Assembly (NCBI GenBank): GCA_003049465.1 | Contig: PYSS01000030.1 | Coordinates: forward strand, 186,001-250,000 | Direction: 5' to 3' | From: Magnaporthiopsis rhizophila | Taxonomy: Eukaryota > Ascomycota > Sordariomycetes > Magnaporthales > Magnaporthaceae | Length of the DNA: 64,000 nucleotides | Shown here: one piece after another, positions 22,538-34,096 of the stretch | How the letters are laid out: each line of letters opens with the position of its first letter | How positions within the stretch are numbered: position 1 is the stretch's first letter | Notes under the pieces: model-generated | Databases searched by the model: none | Told to the model about the DNA's origin: nothing | Seen by the model: the letters and a program-made list of their open reading frames with translations, nothing else | Program-made: the position numbers and the translations under genes

Positions 22538-24995
22538 ATGTCAAACCATCCAGGAAACACACTCCGAGGCACTCCCAGCCGCGCCTCAACACGTGGAGCC
22601 ATTCCGAGCTTCAGCCCTTCGGCCTCCTCCTCCTCCGCTATCCCCCGCCCCGTCCACGATCAGAACGTGAACAACCATCCTCCGCATAGTCCGCATCCGC
22701 CGCCAGCCAGCGAGGTCGGGGGTTCCACCATGAGTGCCAGCAGACAGAAGCAGAGCAAGCGGGATGAGGTACGTGCAGAGTCCCTTTATGTCAAAAGCTT
22801 GATCGCTGGGTTCTCCGCCTGTGCGTGTCAGGAGCCATGCGTCTGCCCCTGCGCGGGGCGAGGGGTTGTCCTTTGGCCCCTTGTACGGGCTGTTGACCAA
22901 CACTTCCCGCCTTGTGGGAGCAACACTGCTCGCCTCTCGGGAATGAGAGTTATGCTACCTGCGTGTCCAACAAAAAGAAAGCGGTCAAGATGGAAGTCAC
23001 CGCGAGAGGAATGCCCGCTGACTTGCATGTCCAGGCCATCCGCCGCAAGATGGAGAATGACCTCCAGAAGAAGAAGGTCCACATCCCCGGCCGCGCCCGG
23101 CACTCGCGCAAGGCCCCGCCCGGCACCGTCTTGGCCCTCAAGCCGAGCCAGGCCCTCCAGATCAAGCCCGCCACCACCGTCGCCGAGGCCGCTCAGCTGA
23201 TGGCCGCCAAGCGCGAAGACTGCGTCCTGGTCACCGACGACGATGACCGCATCGCCGGCATCTTCACTGCCAAGGATCTGGCCTTCCGCGTCGTCGGCGC
23301 GGGCCTGAAGGCCACAAACGTCACCATTGCTGAGATCATGACCAAGAACCCTCTTTGCGCCCGCACCGACACCAGCGCAACCGATGCCCTCGATCTCATG
23401 GTGCGCAAGGGATTCCGACACCTACCCGTCATGGACGAAAACCAGGACATCTCGGGCATCCTCGACATTACAAAGTGCTTCTACGACGCCATGGAGAAGC
23501 TCGAGCGCGCCTACTCGTCCTCGCGCAAGCTGTACGATGCGCTCGAGGGCGTCCAGTCCGAGCTGGGCGCGAGCCAGCCACAGCAGATCATCCAGTACGT
23601 CGAGGCCCTGCGCAGCAAGATGTCGGGCCCCACCCTCGAATCGGTGCTCAATGGCGTGCCTCCCACCACCGTTGGCGTAAAGACCTCGGTTAGGGAGGCT
23701 GCCCAGATGATGAGAGAAAATCACACCACTGCCGTCCTCGTCCAAGACCAGGGCCAGATCACGGGCATTTTTACGAGCAAGGACGTCGTTTTGCGCGTCA
23801 TTGCCCCCGGGCTTGACCCCGGGAACTGCAGCGTCGTCAGGGTCATGACCCCGCACCCGGATTTTGCCCCAATGGACATGAGCATCCAGGCCGCGCTGCG
23901 GAAGATGCACGGTGAGCGAGCGCTGCAGCTCCTATTGACTTGGTATCCCGTCGATTCTACGGCTAACAACGTGACAAAACCTTAACCACAGATGGACATT
24001 ATCTCAACCTGCCCGTCATGAACGACGCGGGTGAGATCGTAGGCATGGTGGACGTGCTCAAGCTCACGTACGCCACGCTTGAGCAGATCAACACGATGCA
24101 GAGCGGTGACAACGAGGGCCCTGCGTGGAACAAGTTCTGGCTCTCACTGGACAACGAGACGGAGTCGGTCATGTCGGGAGAGGGCTCGCACCACCCCTCG
24201 CACATACCGCCGCGCTCCGTCGTGTCTCCTGACTTGACGCGTGGTGACCGCCTTGATAGCGTCGCCCCAGGAGACTCGGCGTCGCACGCGGGATTCGATG
24301 AGGGCTCGGCTGTGGGCGGCACCCCCGAGCTCCCACCCAGCGAGATCCCGTTCCCGTTCAAGTTCAAGGCGCCCAGCGGTCGCGTGCACAGACTACAAGT
24401 GACCGCGGCACACGGAGTCTCCGCCCTTATAACCAACGTCTCGTCCAAGCTGGGTGGCGAGGTTGAGGTCGTGGGTGGTGCGCCCGAGGTGACTGAAGAC
24501 GGCCATCTCGGCTCCGGATTTGCGCTGTCGTACCTCGACAACGATGGTGACTCGGTCAGCATCACTGCTGACCAGGACCTGCTAGAGGCCATCTTGCTGG
24601 CGCGCCAGTCTGGTCGCGACAAGGTTGACTTATTTGTGCATCACCCCAACCAGCCACCCATTGAGGTAGCCGCGCCTGCGCGCGCGCCGACGGCATCAAG
24701 TAGGCGCTCGGTGCCGACGCCGCCGGCGTCGAGCGTCGTGCGCGAGCGGAGGAAGCAGCGCGCCGTAGTCAGCGAAGAGGACGAGTCGGACGATAGCGAC
24801 GACGACGAGTCTGAGGCGAGCGCCGCGGCTAGCAGGAGGCATCGGAGAGCACACCGCAGCGCCCCGCCCGCTGCACAACAGGAGCCGCTGATCGCAGGCG
24901 TGCCTAACGAGCTGCTGCTTCCCGGCGCCGTCATGACCCTGGCCGTTGTTATTATCGCAGTCTTCACCGTGTCTAGGCTGTCATCGGGCAGGTAG
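22538..24995 (+). CDS. CBS/PB1-domain membrane protein (Mug70-like)
   Basis: Three exons: 22538-22768, 23035-23911, 23992-24995; 703 aa. The first about 75 residues are Ser/Pro/Asn-rich. Four CBS motifs follow in two pairs (about residues 115-235 and 290-410), each with the DxxGIFTxKDL / GIxDxxK pattern, suggesting adenosine-nucleotide sensing. A PB1 domain lies at about 490-585 (PFKFKAPSGRVHRLQV through DNDGDSVSITADQDL, an OPCA-type acidic motif). An acidic/basic linker leads to one hydrophobic C-terminal segment (about 683-700, GAVMTLAVVIIAVF), consistent with a tail anchor. The architecture matches fission-yeast Mug70 and its filamentous counterparts; the biochemical role is not established. 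Intron 1 (266 nt) contains an in-frame stretch that could mislead gene finders. The join to AIRRKMENDLQKKK uses branch GCTGAC and acceptor TCCAG. Confidence 0.85.
22769..23034 (+). other. CBS-PB1 gene intron 1
   Basis: 266 nt, long for this locus; donor GTACGT, branch GCTGAC, acceptor GTCCAG, phase 0. Confidence 0.65.
23912..23991 (+). other. CBS-PB1 gene intron 2
   Basis: 80 nt; donor GTGAGC, branch region CTTAACC, acceptor CACAG, phase 1. It joins LRKMH to DGHYLNLPVM within the fourth CBS motif. Confidence 0.85.
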
Positions 24996-25615
24996 TGCAT
25001 GACTAGGGCATCTCCCGTTCTCCTGTTTCCCACTATATGAGCAGTGTACGGTAACAAGGCTATTGCGATGGTTGGTATGGGCGAAGGAAATGGGGAACGC
25101 GTGTCCTTTTTTGTGAAACTATTGTCATTATATTGCATGCGACTGTCCCTCATTTGATTTTTTTCGTCGTTGGTCTTGACACGCTAGCGAGGATCATATC
25201 AACTCACCAGACCGATATGGGACAGAGAGTAGGAGAAGGGAAAGAGATGGACTACAGGACCTGACTGTACCTGAACGCGTGTCTATCCCTAGGTAGATAT
25301 ATACTGCGTAGCCGTCCTAGATAAACCACTCCCCATATTATTCAATATGTGATGCTGCCCCGGCGTTCAATATTGGTCCCCTGCAATTCATTTGTGTCTG
25401 CGAAGCTTGAGGTGGTGTCGTCTAAAAGGAGCAAGGGTCAGGGGTTCATGACAAAACCCTAACCCGAAATGGCGGCCCGCGCCAGGCCCCTCCAGTCCGC
25501 ACGGGCCATATCCAATTCCTCGCCCGCTAGGACCCGAAAAGTTCGGGATGTCCCATCGTTGGAGCGGAACGATGTCGATTGGCGCTGAAGGGCACCAACG
25601 AGAGACCAAGTCAAC
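24996..25615. other. Intergenic spacer before uS2m
   Basis: No gene seen. Contains one CCTAGGTAGATA motif near 25288 and the short promoter of the mitochondrial ribosomal gene. Confidence 0.5.
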
Positions 25616-26974
25616 ATGATAGTAAGAAATTTAGCCATCCGCCACGGTAAGCAAAACCTCCCCATCATGTGTACGCTGGTCGCTCGTTGTTAACCTACCC
25701 CAGGCCGGGCCGTGGCCGCCGTGACGTCAAGACAAAGCCTCTGCGTCTGCGGCATCTCGACGTCGACCCCTTCAACCACCCCCTCCGCACCACCACCGCC
25801 ACCGCCGAAAAACGTTGCCTCCACACCCAAGCCATCCACCGCGCCGAAAGCGGTCCCCCGCGTCCGCGATTCAAAGCTGCAGGCGCGGTTCGGTCAGGCC
25901 AAGGCCAAGCGGGAGCCGGACCGGGCAGCGTTCGACTACGATGCAGTGCAGAAATGGAAGCGCAAGACGGACAAGGTCGGGTCCGTGGTGACGCGCACCT
26001 ACGTGCCGGGCGATCTCCTCAAAAACCCCCCGGGCCCCAAGGACGTGACGCTCGAGCTGCTCATGGCGTCGCAGTGCCACATGGGCCACCATAAGAGCCG
26101 GTGGAACCCGGCCAACGCGCGCTACATCTACGGCGTGCGCGAGGACATCCACATCATCAGCCTCGAGCAGACGGCCGCGCACCTGCGCCGCGCCGCGCGC
26201 ATCGTCGAGGAGGTGGCCTACCACGGCGGCCTGATCCTGTTCGCGGGCACGCGCAAGGGCCACCTCGACATTGTGGTGCGCGCCGCTGAGCTCGGCGGCG
26301 CCTGCCACCTCTTCACCAAGTGGGTTCCCGGCGCCATCACGAACCGGGATGTGATCCTGGAGGGCGTCGGCATCAAGGTCGTCAACGAGTTCGACCAGAC
26401 GCTAGAGGGCTTCGAGCAGCACTTGCGCGACCGGCGGCCTCTGGCCCCGGATTTGGTCGTCTGCATGAACCCGCGGGACAACTACACGCTCCTGCACGAG
26501 TGTGTCGTCGCCCAGATCCCCACCATCGGCGTCATCGATACCGACTCGGACCCCACCAAGGTCACGTATCCCATCCCGGGCAACGACGACAGGTGAGACT
26601 TGCTGCCTTGTCCTTTTTCTAGTTCTTGTTCTTTCGGTTTCCCGCACGCAAGCACACAGACATACACACATATATATACGCATTGTAAACACACACGTTT
26701 AATGCTTACACTTCCCCGTTGAAATAGTCTGCGAAGCATAGCCGTCATTTGCGGCGTCCTCGGTAGGGCTGCACAGCAGGGCCAGGCGCGCCGGCTAGAG
26801 GCCGCCGCCACGGGCATTATCGAGTGGGAGAACCCGACCGACATCACAAAATTCTTCCAAAAGGAGACCCAGGACCGTGAGGCGACAGAGGCTGCGCAAC
26901 AGGAGGCTGCCAACGAGCAGCAGATCGAGGCTGAGCTGCTTGCCTCTGAGGAGATCAAACGGCTGATATTATAG
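25616..26974 (+). CDS. MRP4: Mitochondrial small-subunit ribosomal protein uS2m
   Basis: Component of the mitochondrial 37S ribosomal subunit. Three exons: 25616-25646, 25704-26592, 26728-26974; 388 aa. The 31-nt first exon encodes MIVRNLAIRH, and after splicing the N-terminus (GRAVAAVTSRQS...) is arginine-rich and lacks acids, as expected of a mitochondrial presequence. A proline tract (PSAPPPPPPKN) follows. The body has the uS2 signature blocks HMGHHKSRWNPANARYIYG, FAGTRKGHLDIVVRAAEL, TKWVPGAITN, and PDLVVCMNPRDN with IPTIGVIDTDSDPT. Exon 3 adds the family end DSLRSIAVICGVLGRAA plus a Gln/Glu-rich helix. Intron 1 (25647-25703, branch GTTAACC) and intron 2 (26593-26727) keep phase. An alternative start at GTG 25712 would lose the presequence and is not favoured. 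Confidence 0.9.
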
Positions 26975-28504
26975 ACAATGACGATGTCGCGCCTCATTCC
27001 TGCTGGTCTATATGTATACTGATGCGCACTGTCCCACACACGCCACTGAGCAGCTGACCATGTATATTTCTGTCTGTGAAATGGTACCTTGATCGACCCC
27101 ATCTAGATGGCGGTCTCCTGATTAGGTGTCGTAGTCGAACCGCGACTTGCCACCCCTTTTCTGCCTATGCAGCACGGCCCATCTGTAGCCAGCCCGTTGG
27201 GTTGTGCGGAACTTGGCATAGTCGTCAACCTCCGCCTTGGCAGATACATAGCCACCTGAGGTATTCCTGCGAGCCGTTGGAGGCCGGCTCCAGACATGAC
27301 CCGGACTACGGTTCTAGGAGGAAACCTGAAGAATGCTTGGCCAAATATAGGCTATATTTCCCAAAAGGCTCGGGTAAACCAGAAGGGCGACGACAGAGCA
27401 TTATTCCCGGGCTTGGCTGTGCTTCCGTTTGTTTCCCCGAAAAGGCGAGGACCACAGCGAGAACCGACCCAGCTGAAAAACCGGGTAGCTAACGGGAGCC
27501 AATGACATTTGGCGTCAAATTTCTTACACCCAAGATGCGACATTATGACACCTCTTTGGCCAACCTTGGGCTGATAGCTGCGCCTTCATGTCTTGACAAT
27601 ACTTGGAATGATTGATTGAGTTTTTCATCGCGAGTTCCAGGCACAAACACATTGGCAGAAGGACATGACGAACGCGTGGGCAAATTTTAAACGAGCCGCC
27701 ACTGCCCAGGACAGCAAAACAGGTCCCAGATACTCCGCAGTGATGGCGACTTCATATATGCGCGCGTCGGCGGCTATCCAAACTCTCGGGGCGAACCCGG
27801 GGTAGCAGGATCTATTTTTAACAACCCAAAGAAATCTTCACATTCTCGCCTCCGTAGCGTATCCTGACGTCTGCCGCTTCTTTGTCTCGGAGGCATTCGG
27901 GAATATCCAGGAAACCGCATGCCACTCACTTATGGCGGCAGGTCGGTTTTTTTTTTGGTGGGTGGTATGAGCTGGTCCATCTTCGCTTTCGATTTCTCCC
28001 TACGGCAGAAATACCGAGCCCCGCTATTTGCCTGCTTTGGATTGGGAGCAGCAATGGATGTCTCATTCACGGACGTCCCTTCCCCTTTCGAGAAGCACGG
28101 TAGGCGTTAGTTAGTCTCCGTTGAAGAAAGAATGACGGAGCCGGTGGCCGGCGACGTGGGCTGCTTGTGGGCTGACATCGTCGGGTGCTAGCGATATATT
28201 ATCTTGGTCACCTTTTGTTTGCCTCCCTTCCATTTATGGGGCAGTCGGCTCCCCATCTCCCCATGGCTCTACCCTGACTTTGACTTCAACCTACACACCT
28301 TCCCATCAGCAAACCCAGGGTCCAGAAAAGGTCGATTCCCCTCCGTCTTTCCACCACAGCAAAGGCGAACAATCTCAGATACATACTTATCTACACATTT
28401 CACAACCAACCCGGCTGACAGCCAAGTCAGCAGCCTCGAAAAAAAAGAGACCTCCTCAAGACCACAGACAGAGAAAGAGAGAGTCATCGCTACCCAGAAC
28501 CAGC
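26975..28504. other. Intergenic, no gene recognised
   Basis: About 1.5 kb. Only short frames without recognisable content. The last 300 bp hold a TATA-like TATATTA (about 28195-28201) and a long C/A-rich leader typical of highly expressed fungal secreted-protein genes. Confidence 0.45.
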
Positions 28505-28993
28505 ATGTCTCTCCTCAAGCGCCTTCTCCTCGTGGCCTCCATGGCTGCCGTCGCCACGCTCGCCTTCCCGCTCGCCAGCCGCGCGGGCACGCAGGGGCTC
28601 GAGAAGCGGCAGGAGTGCGGGTTCGCCGTCTGCACGGCCGACGAGTCGTGCTGCAACCCGATGTGCAGCATGTGCGCCCGGCCCGGCGTCTTCTGCACCC
28701 AGCAGGACTGTGGTCACCTGAGCCCGGGCTACTCGCCGGGGGTTCCGCCCCCCAGCCCCACCAGCACCGTCGATGCCGCCCCGACCTCACCGACCACCCT
28801 GGTGCCGCTGCCATATCCCAGTGGTGGTAACGACGGCGACGACGACGGCGACAACGGCCTCGTGGCCTGCGGCAGGAACAAGTGCGCTAAGGGCAACTAT
28901 TGCTGCAACCACAGCTGCGGCATCTGCGCCCCGGCCGGCGGCGCCTGCATTCAACTTTTCTGCGTCGACGGGGAGCTGCCTAGCTCGGACTGA
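28505..28993 (+). CDS. Secreted protein with two eight-cysteine modules
   Basis: Intronless, 162 aa. Residues 1 to about 20 are a signal peptide (MSLLKRLLLVASMAAVATLA). A short propeptide ends in GLEKR, a Kex2-type dibasic site, so the mature chain should begin QECGFAVC. Two modules share exactly the same cysteine spacing, C-x4-C-x5-CC-x3-C-x2-C-x6-C-x4-C: CGFAVCTADESCCNPMC... and CGRNKCAKGNYCCNHSC.... They are separated by a Pro/Ser/Thr/Asp-rich linker of about 60 residues. The CCN..CG/S.C core recurs in small secreted proteins of filamentous fungi, function unknown. Extracellular and disulfide-rich; an effector-like or wall-associated role is inference. ATG 28505 is chosen because it begins the signal peptide; the open frame extends upstream without one. 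Confidence 0.85.
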   Translation: MSLLKRLLLVASMAAVATLAFPLASRAGTQGLEKRQECGFAVCTADESCCNPMCSMCARPGVFCTQQDCGHLSPGYSPGVPPPSPTSTVDAAPTSPTTLVPLPYPSGGNDGDDDGDNGLVACGRNKCAKGNYCCNHSCGICAPAGGACIQLFCVDGELPSSD

Positions 28994-31019
28994 AGGGAGT
29001 TGGGAAAGTCGACTTACCGATGGCAACGAACGGCAACTCTTTGCTGTGGACTTCACTTCTTCGCCGCCACCGCTCATCGTTTGTATGTGGGAAACACGGT
29101 CATTCTGGTATGTTGCGCTACGTGTCGCTTTTATTCTCATTTCTTCTAATCTTCTTTTGGGTCAAACGGCACGATGCCTGTGTCGACATCAAAACTCGGG
29201 GTTGGCTGCCTTCAAGGTCTTTCGTCTGGCTATTTCATTCGTTTTTTCCCCTCTTCTCATTCTGGGCAAAAAGCACAGTGCAGGGCGCGGTGATGGATCG
29301 GGGCAAAGGTTATGATCCGAAAAAAAAAAAAAAAAAGGGGAATGGAAAGCAAAAGTTGTATTTTTCTTACCATAGTTCAGCGGAATGAGGCTGCGGTCAT
29401 AAAGAAAAATACGACACACTGGTGACACTTTCTTTGAGATACTCGTGCACCAGGTGCCCAGTGTGTGAACACTCGATGCGTAGAAACGAAGCAAGGAAGG
29501 GTCACACTCCATCAACGCCGATCATGACATCAAAATACAACGAGCTCTGAAACTGGTCCATTGGCTAGAATCACGTAAGCATTAACATCTTGGCATCCCC
29601 CTGATGACTACATAGGTAGCAGCGACACAGAAAGGCTAGTCTTGGCTTTTGTCTTCTGTCTCGCCAGGGTCGCCGGTCTTAGTCGGCCCGTCATCAAGCC
29701 ACATTGCCTTGGCATAGGTTGATTTGCTGAACCCTTGCGTTGTGTGCAGTGACAGTGCTAACGGTCGGGAGGAAATAGGTGTGGTACCAAAGTCACGGCT
29801 TCGAAGACGGGATACAGTGTTGTTGTGTTTATTTTCTGTGCTGGGTGAAATGTTCTTGAAGCCTCTAATGAGTTGTGTCTTTGGATTATCAATCGCCCTA
29901 CAGAGGTTATGTGCCATTAAGAACTCAAGCTAACACACCAGAGCTTTGTGGTTATGAATGCGTTTTGCTTTGGAGACATGGGCCAGCAGCTGTAAGAAGA
30001 GCTTGGATCCACGGTTGCAGGCCGCCGGACGCAGTAACCGTAAAGAGCGAGAGGAAGAGAATGGACCCCTTTGGGGGGAGTGCCGTCAAAAGTGTAGCGG
30101 CGATTAATCAAGCAGCTCGATGCCCCAACAATCCACGCTTCTCCCGGCACATTCGAGCTTGATGTTGTTCCTGTCGATAAAAGTGGCGCGTGCCATCTAC
30201 TATCCAACACGGCGGGTAATGGTTAGGCTGCGTGCAAGGCAACGCGGTCCGGGGGAGAGAGCGCGGTGATGCTGTTTGCAAGTGACGGACAGTCATGTGA
30301 CAACGACTGATTCTTCTCGCCTGCGTGTTGATGTCTTCTCACAGCTGGAACGGCCTCAGGCGTTCATATCGGGGCATGGTATGGAATCTTTGTGTGAATG
30401 AGGACAAGTGCGTCTCCGCCGGTTAAGGATCCAAATCCATCGCTTTCGCGAGGATCGACAGCCGCAATTATTTGATACCTTCGGGCCGTCAAGAATTGGC
30501 AAGCCCACAAAAGGGACCGTGCGCTTCGCCTGCCTAGCGGTGTCCATTCTGCCGTTCGCGCGACGGCGTCCGTCGAGTCCAGAAAATGAGAAGCTTCAAG
30601 AATGGCTGGCGGAAGCTCGGATCAATTCGTGACACGATGGCGGCAGGGATCAAAGTGTTGTAGACTAGCCGGCAACCGGGCTTCGCTAATTTTAGGCTTG
30701 CTGGCCTTACTCTAGGGGAACGGATCTGAACTCCGATCCCTGCGTCGAAATGTTCACAGAGGCAAGTGATGGGTTGTGCGGCTGCGACTAGCAAGAGGCG
30801 AGCGCCGCGGAAATTAGCCCAAGTTGCGGTAAACATGGCAGGCTGGTATAAGACACGCTAATCCGCCGAGGATTTCCCCCAGGATGTCTTCTGAGTGCTT
30901 CATCCACCAGTCGCTCCTTCATTTCAGCCTAAAGTGGCACGCGTCATTCGTTTACGAAGAACCCCGTTTCCTGGAAAAGAAACAGCGAGCGGGCAAACAA
31001 TCCCACGCAAATTCATACC
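28994..31019. other. Intergenic, no gene recognised
   Basis: 2 kb spacer between two genes for secreted or surface proteins. Contains an A-run (about 29320-29336) and scattered short frames with no recognisable protein. Nothing clearly transposon-derived is visible. Confidence 0.45.
30847..30852 (+). promoter_or_regulatory. TATA-like element of the GPI-protein gene
   Basis: TATAAG within GGTATAAGACAC, 173 nt upstream of the ATG at 31020; would imply a leader of about 140 nt. Confidence 0.35.
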
Positions 31020-31702
31020 ATGCACTTCCCGACCCGGTCCCCGATCCTCCTCGGCGCCTTTGCTATGCTGGGTGGCCTGGTGGAAGGCAAAACGGACTTG
31101 GCAGGATGCACTAAGTACACAACAACAGTCGGCAACGCGGCATCCATTGTATACTTCGTCCCTGACACCCTGGAGATCTGCACCCTCATGGACTGCGGCG
31201 GCGGCCGGGCCCCTCCGAAAAGCAAGCCCGGGTGCCCTCTTTACCATGGCACTGAGACCGTTACCCCATCGTTCCTTGAATCGAACCCTCTCAAGACCTC
31301 GACCTCGTCCCCGTCATCGGTGCCGTCGACGCGGGCGACCACTACGAGCAGCGGCACGGCGGCGACGGCCGGCTCTGGAAGTGGTACCCCTGGATCTAGC
31401 ACCACGGCTGGTCCTGGAGTCGGCACGGCGGCTGGGAGCGGGGCTAACGCGACGGCGGTATCAGGAACTGGGGCAACAGAGGGCTCGGGATCCGCGGTCA
31501 TCACAAGCCCTCCTGCATCCAAGACTGGCGCGTCCAGTTCTCCATCGGTAGGTCAACATGTTCCGGTTTGTTGTTCGCAGTGGACCTTAGCTGATAAATG
31601 AATCCCATTCAGGCGCCTGCTGGATCAGCCGCGGCGCCAGCGGCTGTCATGAAGGGCTTGCCTGCGCTGATGGGCCTGGCTGCCGCCGTCTTGCTGCTGT
31701 GA
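31020..31702 (+). CDS. GPI-anchored Ser/Thr-rich surface protein
   Basis: Two exons, 31020-31547 and 31613-31702; 205 aa. A signal peptide (about residues 1-23, ending GLVEG) leads into a small cysteine module with GCTKYTTTVG, LEICTLMDCGGGRAPP and KPGCPLYHGTE, of a type seen at the N-terminus of other fungal surface proteins. Then comes a long Ser/Thr/Gly/Ala stretch suited to O-mannosylation. The intron (donor GTAGGT, branch GCTGAT, acceptor TTCAG) must be removed to obtain the C-terminus PAAVMKGLPALMGLAAAVLLL, a small-residue site plus hydrophobic tail as in GPI signals. The unspliced frame ends in the intron and would give a soluble form. Location: plasma membrane or cell wall; binding partner unknown. 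Confidence 0.75.
31548..31612 (+). other. Intron before the GPI signal exon
   Basis: 65 nt, phase 0, GTAGGT...TTCAG. Retention adds 16 residues and a stop, removing the hydrophobic anchor. Confidence 0.7.
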
Positions 31703-32145
31703 AGGAAAGGTTGATTGAGGATAGATACCCGACCATAGGCACCTAGGCTTTTCTGTGTATGCTGTCATTGGTTGACCGAACTGGATAGGTCCTGGGTCAT
31801 TTGTATGTAGATATTGTCTTGCACATGCAGCACGCGATGAGAAAACGCAGTAATTAATACCAACACGTGACCTACCTTGCGTCACTTATCATTCCCAGGA
31901 CTGCCTTATCGCGTCTTGGACCGTGCACCTGTACCCCACGTCGAAGCTCCAGGCGGCAGGACCTACAAGGGCGGCGGTGACATGGATTTTTTTCCGACGT
32001 GAGCTTCGAAAGCGGCGTCGACAAGAGCTCCCCGCCGGATTAGGCCTTGCGACGGCACTGATACTAACAAGACCCCGAGCCGAACTACCTCGCGAGATAC
32101 TCTAGAATCACACTCCGCCCCCGCAGCAGCTCCTGCGTCTCAAAT
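31703..32145. other. Intergenic spacer before CCT7
   Basis: 443 bp, no gene seen; CCT7 promoter lies here. One CACCTAGG motif near 31740. Confidence 0.5.
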
Positions 32146-34096
32146 ATGTCTTTCGGTGGCCAAACGCCCACCATCATCGTCCTAAAAGAGGGTCCGTTTC
32201 CCCGCGCTGCCCCTGCCACCATCGCAAACTTCTCGCGCCGAGAGCCAGAGCTGACCCGAGCCGCCCCTCTCTGCAAACAGGAACCGACACCTCTCAGGGC
32301 AAGGGCCAAATCATCTCCAACATCAATGCTTGCTTGGCTGTCCAGGCAACCATCAAGTCGACCCTCGGTCCCTATGGCGGGGACCTGCTGATGGTGGACG
32401 CGAACGGCAAGCAGACGATCACGAACGATGGAGCGACAGTGATGAAGGTATGGCGGCAACAGCGATGGCTGCTTTGCGTTCGGCCTCCCGTGTCTTTTGT
32501 CTTAGGAGCCCAGGCGCTGATTCGTCGCTGCCCCTCCCCGACAGCTTTTGGACATAGTCCACCCCGCGGCACGGATCCTGGTCGACATTGCGAGGTCACA
32601 AGACGCCGAGGTCGGCGACGGCACGACATCAGTAGTGGTTCTGGCGGGCGAGATCCTGAAGGAGATCAAGGAGCACGTCGAGAATGGCGTCAGTTCTCAG
32701 ATTATCATCAAGGGCCTGCGGCGCGCCTGCTCCGTCGCCGTCAACAAGCTCAAGGAGATCGCCATCAGCACCGACGAGGCGAACCACAGGGAAACGCTAG
32801 CCAAGCTTGCAGCCACAGCCATGACGAGCAAGCTGATCAAGCGGAATACGGAGTTCTTTACCAAAAGTAGGTTCCGTCTATGGTGTCCAGCAATATTTCG
32901 CGTGACGGCTGAAATACATATGTACTAACTTGTATCTCTTTTTCAATCATCTAGTGGTTGTCGACTCGGTGCTATCTCTCGACCAAGATGATCTTAACGA
33001 AAAGTTGATAGGTATCAAGAAGATCCCGGGTGGCTCGCTTACCGACTCGCTCTTCGTCAACGGCGTGGCTTTCAAGAAGACTTTTTCATATGCTGGCTTC
33101 GAGCAGCAACCCAAGTCATTCAAGAAGCCCAAGATTGTGTGCCTCAATGTGGAGCTCGAGCTCAAGGCGGAGAAGGACAACGCGGAGGTCCGGGTGGAAC
33201 AGGTCGCCGAGTACCAGGCCATCGTGGACGCCGAGTGGCAGATTATCTTCAAGAAGCTCGAGGCAGTGCATCAGACGGGCGCCAAGGTGGTGCTGAGCAA
33301 GCTCCCTATCGGCGACCTGGCGACACAGTACTTTGCCGATCGCGATATTTTCTGCGCCGGCCGAGTTGCGAGCGAGGACATGGAACGTGTCGTTCAGGCG
33401 ACGGGCGCGACGGTGCAGTCGACGTGCTCCGACATCCGGCCCGAGCATCTGGGTACGTGTGGCGCCTTCGAGGAGCGCCAGATGGGTGGCGAGCGCTTCA
33501 ACTTCTTCGAGGACTGCCCCGAAGCCAAAACGTGCACGCTCGTGCTGCGCGGCGGCGCCGAACAGTTTATTGCCGAGGTGGAGCGCTCGCTGCACGACGC
33601 CATCATGATCGTCAAGCGCGCCATCCGGAACCGGACCATCGTTGCCGGCGGCGGTGCGGCCGAGATGGAGGTGTCAGCCCACCTGCACCAATTCGCCGAC
33701 CTCAAGAACCAAGCACATAAGCAGCAGGCCGTCATCAAGTCGTTCGCTAAGGCCCTCGAGGTCATCCCGCGCCAGCTGTGCGACAACGCTGGTTTCGATG
33801 CCACCGACATTCTCAACAAGCTCCGCGTTGAGCACCGCAAGGGACACACCTGGGCCGGCGTTGACTTCACCAACGAGGGCGTCGCCGATCTTATGGAGCG
33901 CTTCGTGTGGGAGCCCTCTCTAGTCAAGATCAACGCCATCCAGGCCGCCACCGAGGCCTGCTGTCTTATTCTCGGCGTCGATGAGACGATCCGGAACCAG
34001 GAGAGCGCGGCGCCCCAGGCTCCCGGTCAGGCACTGCCCCCGGGAGCAGCCCAGAGGGCGTTGAGGGGGAGGGGAAGGGGAATGCCCAGGCGATAA
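32146..34096 (+). CDS. CCT7: T-complex protein 1 subunit eta (CCT7)
   Basis: Subunit of the cytosolic TRiC/CCT chaperonin that folds actin, tubulin and propeller proteins. Four exons: 32146-32191, 32281-32447, 32545-32866, 32955-34096; 558 aa, the usual CCT length. Group II chaperonin signatures are clear: LGPYGGDLLMVD with TITNDGATVMKLLDIVHPAA (created by splicing exons 2-3), AEVGDGTTSVVVLAGEIL (ATP-binding GDGTT), the apical-domain run FKKTFSYAGFEQQPK that is typical of the eta subunit, and ATDILNKLR near the end. The C-terminus is Gln/Pro then Arg/Gly-rich (GRGRGMPRR). Intron 1 has a weak donor (GTCCGT) but a good branch (GCTGAC) and acceptor (AACAG). The last junction splits the ATG codon of KMVVDSV. 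Confidence 0.95.
32192..32280 (+). other. CCT7 intron 1
   Basis: 89 nt, non-optimal donor GTCCGT, branch GCTGAC, acceptor AACAG, phase 1. Confidence 0.8.

Noticed and set aside
31255..31275. tRNA B-box-like GGTTCGATTC on the minus strand
   Set aside because: No A box or cloverleaf around it, and it lies inside the GPI-protein coding exon.
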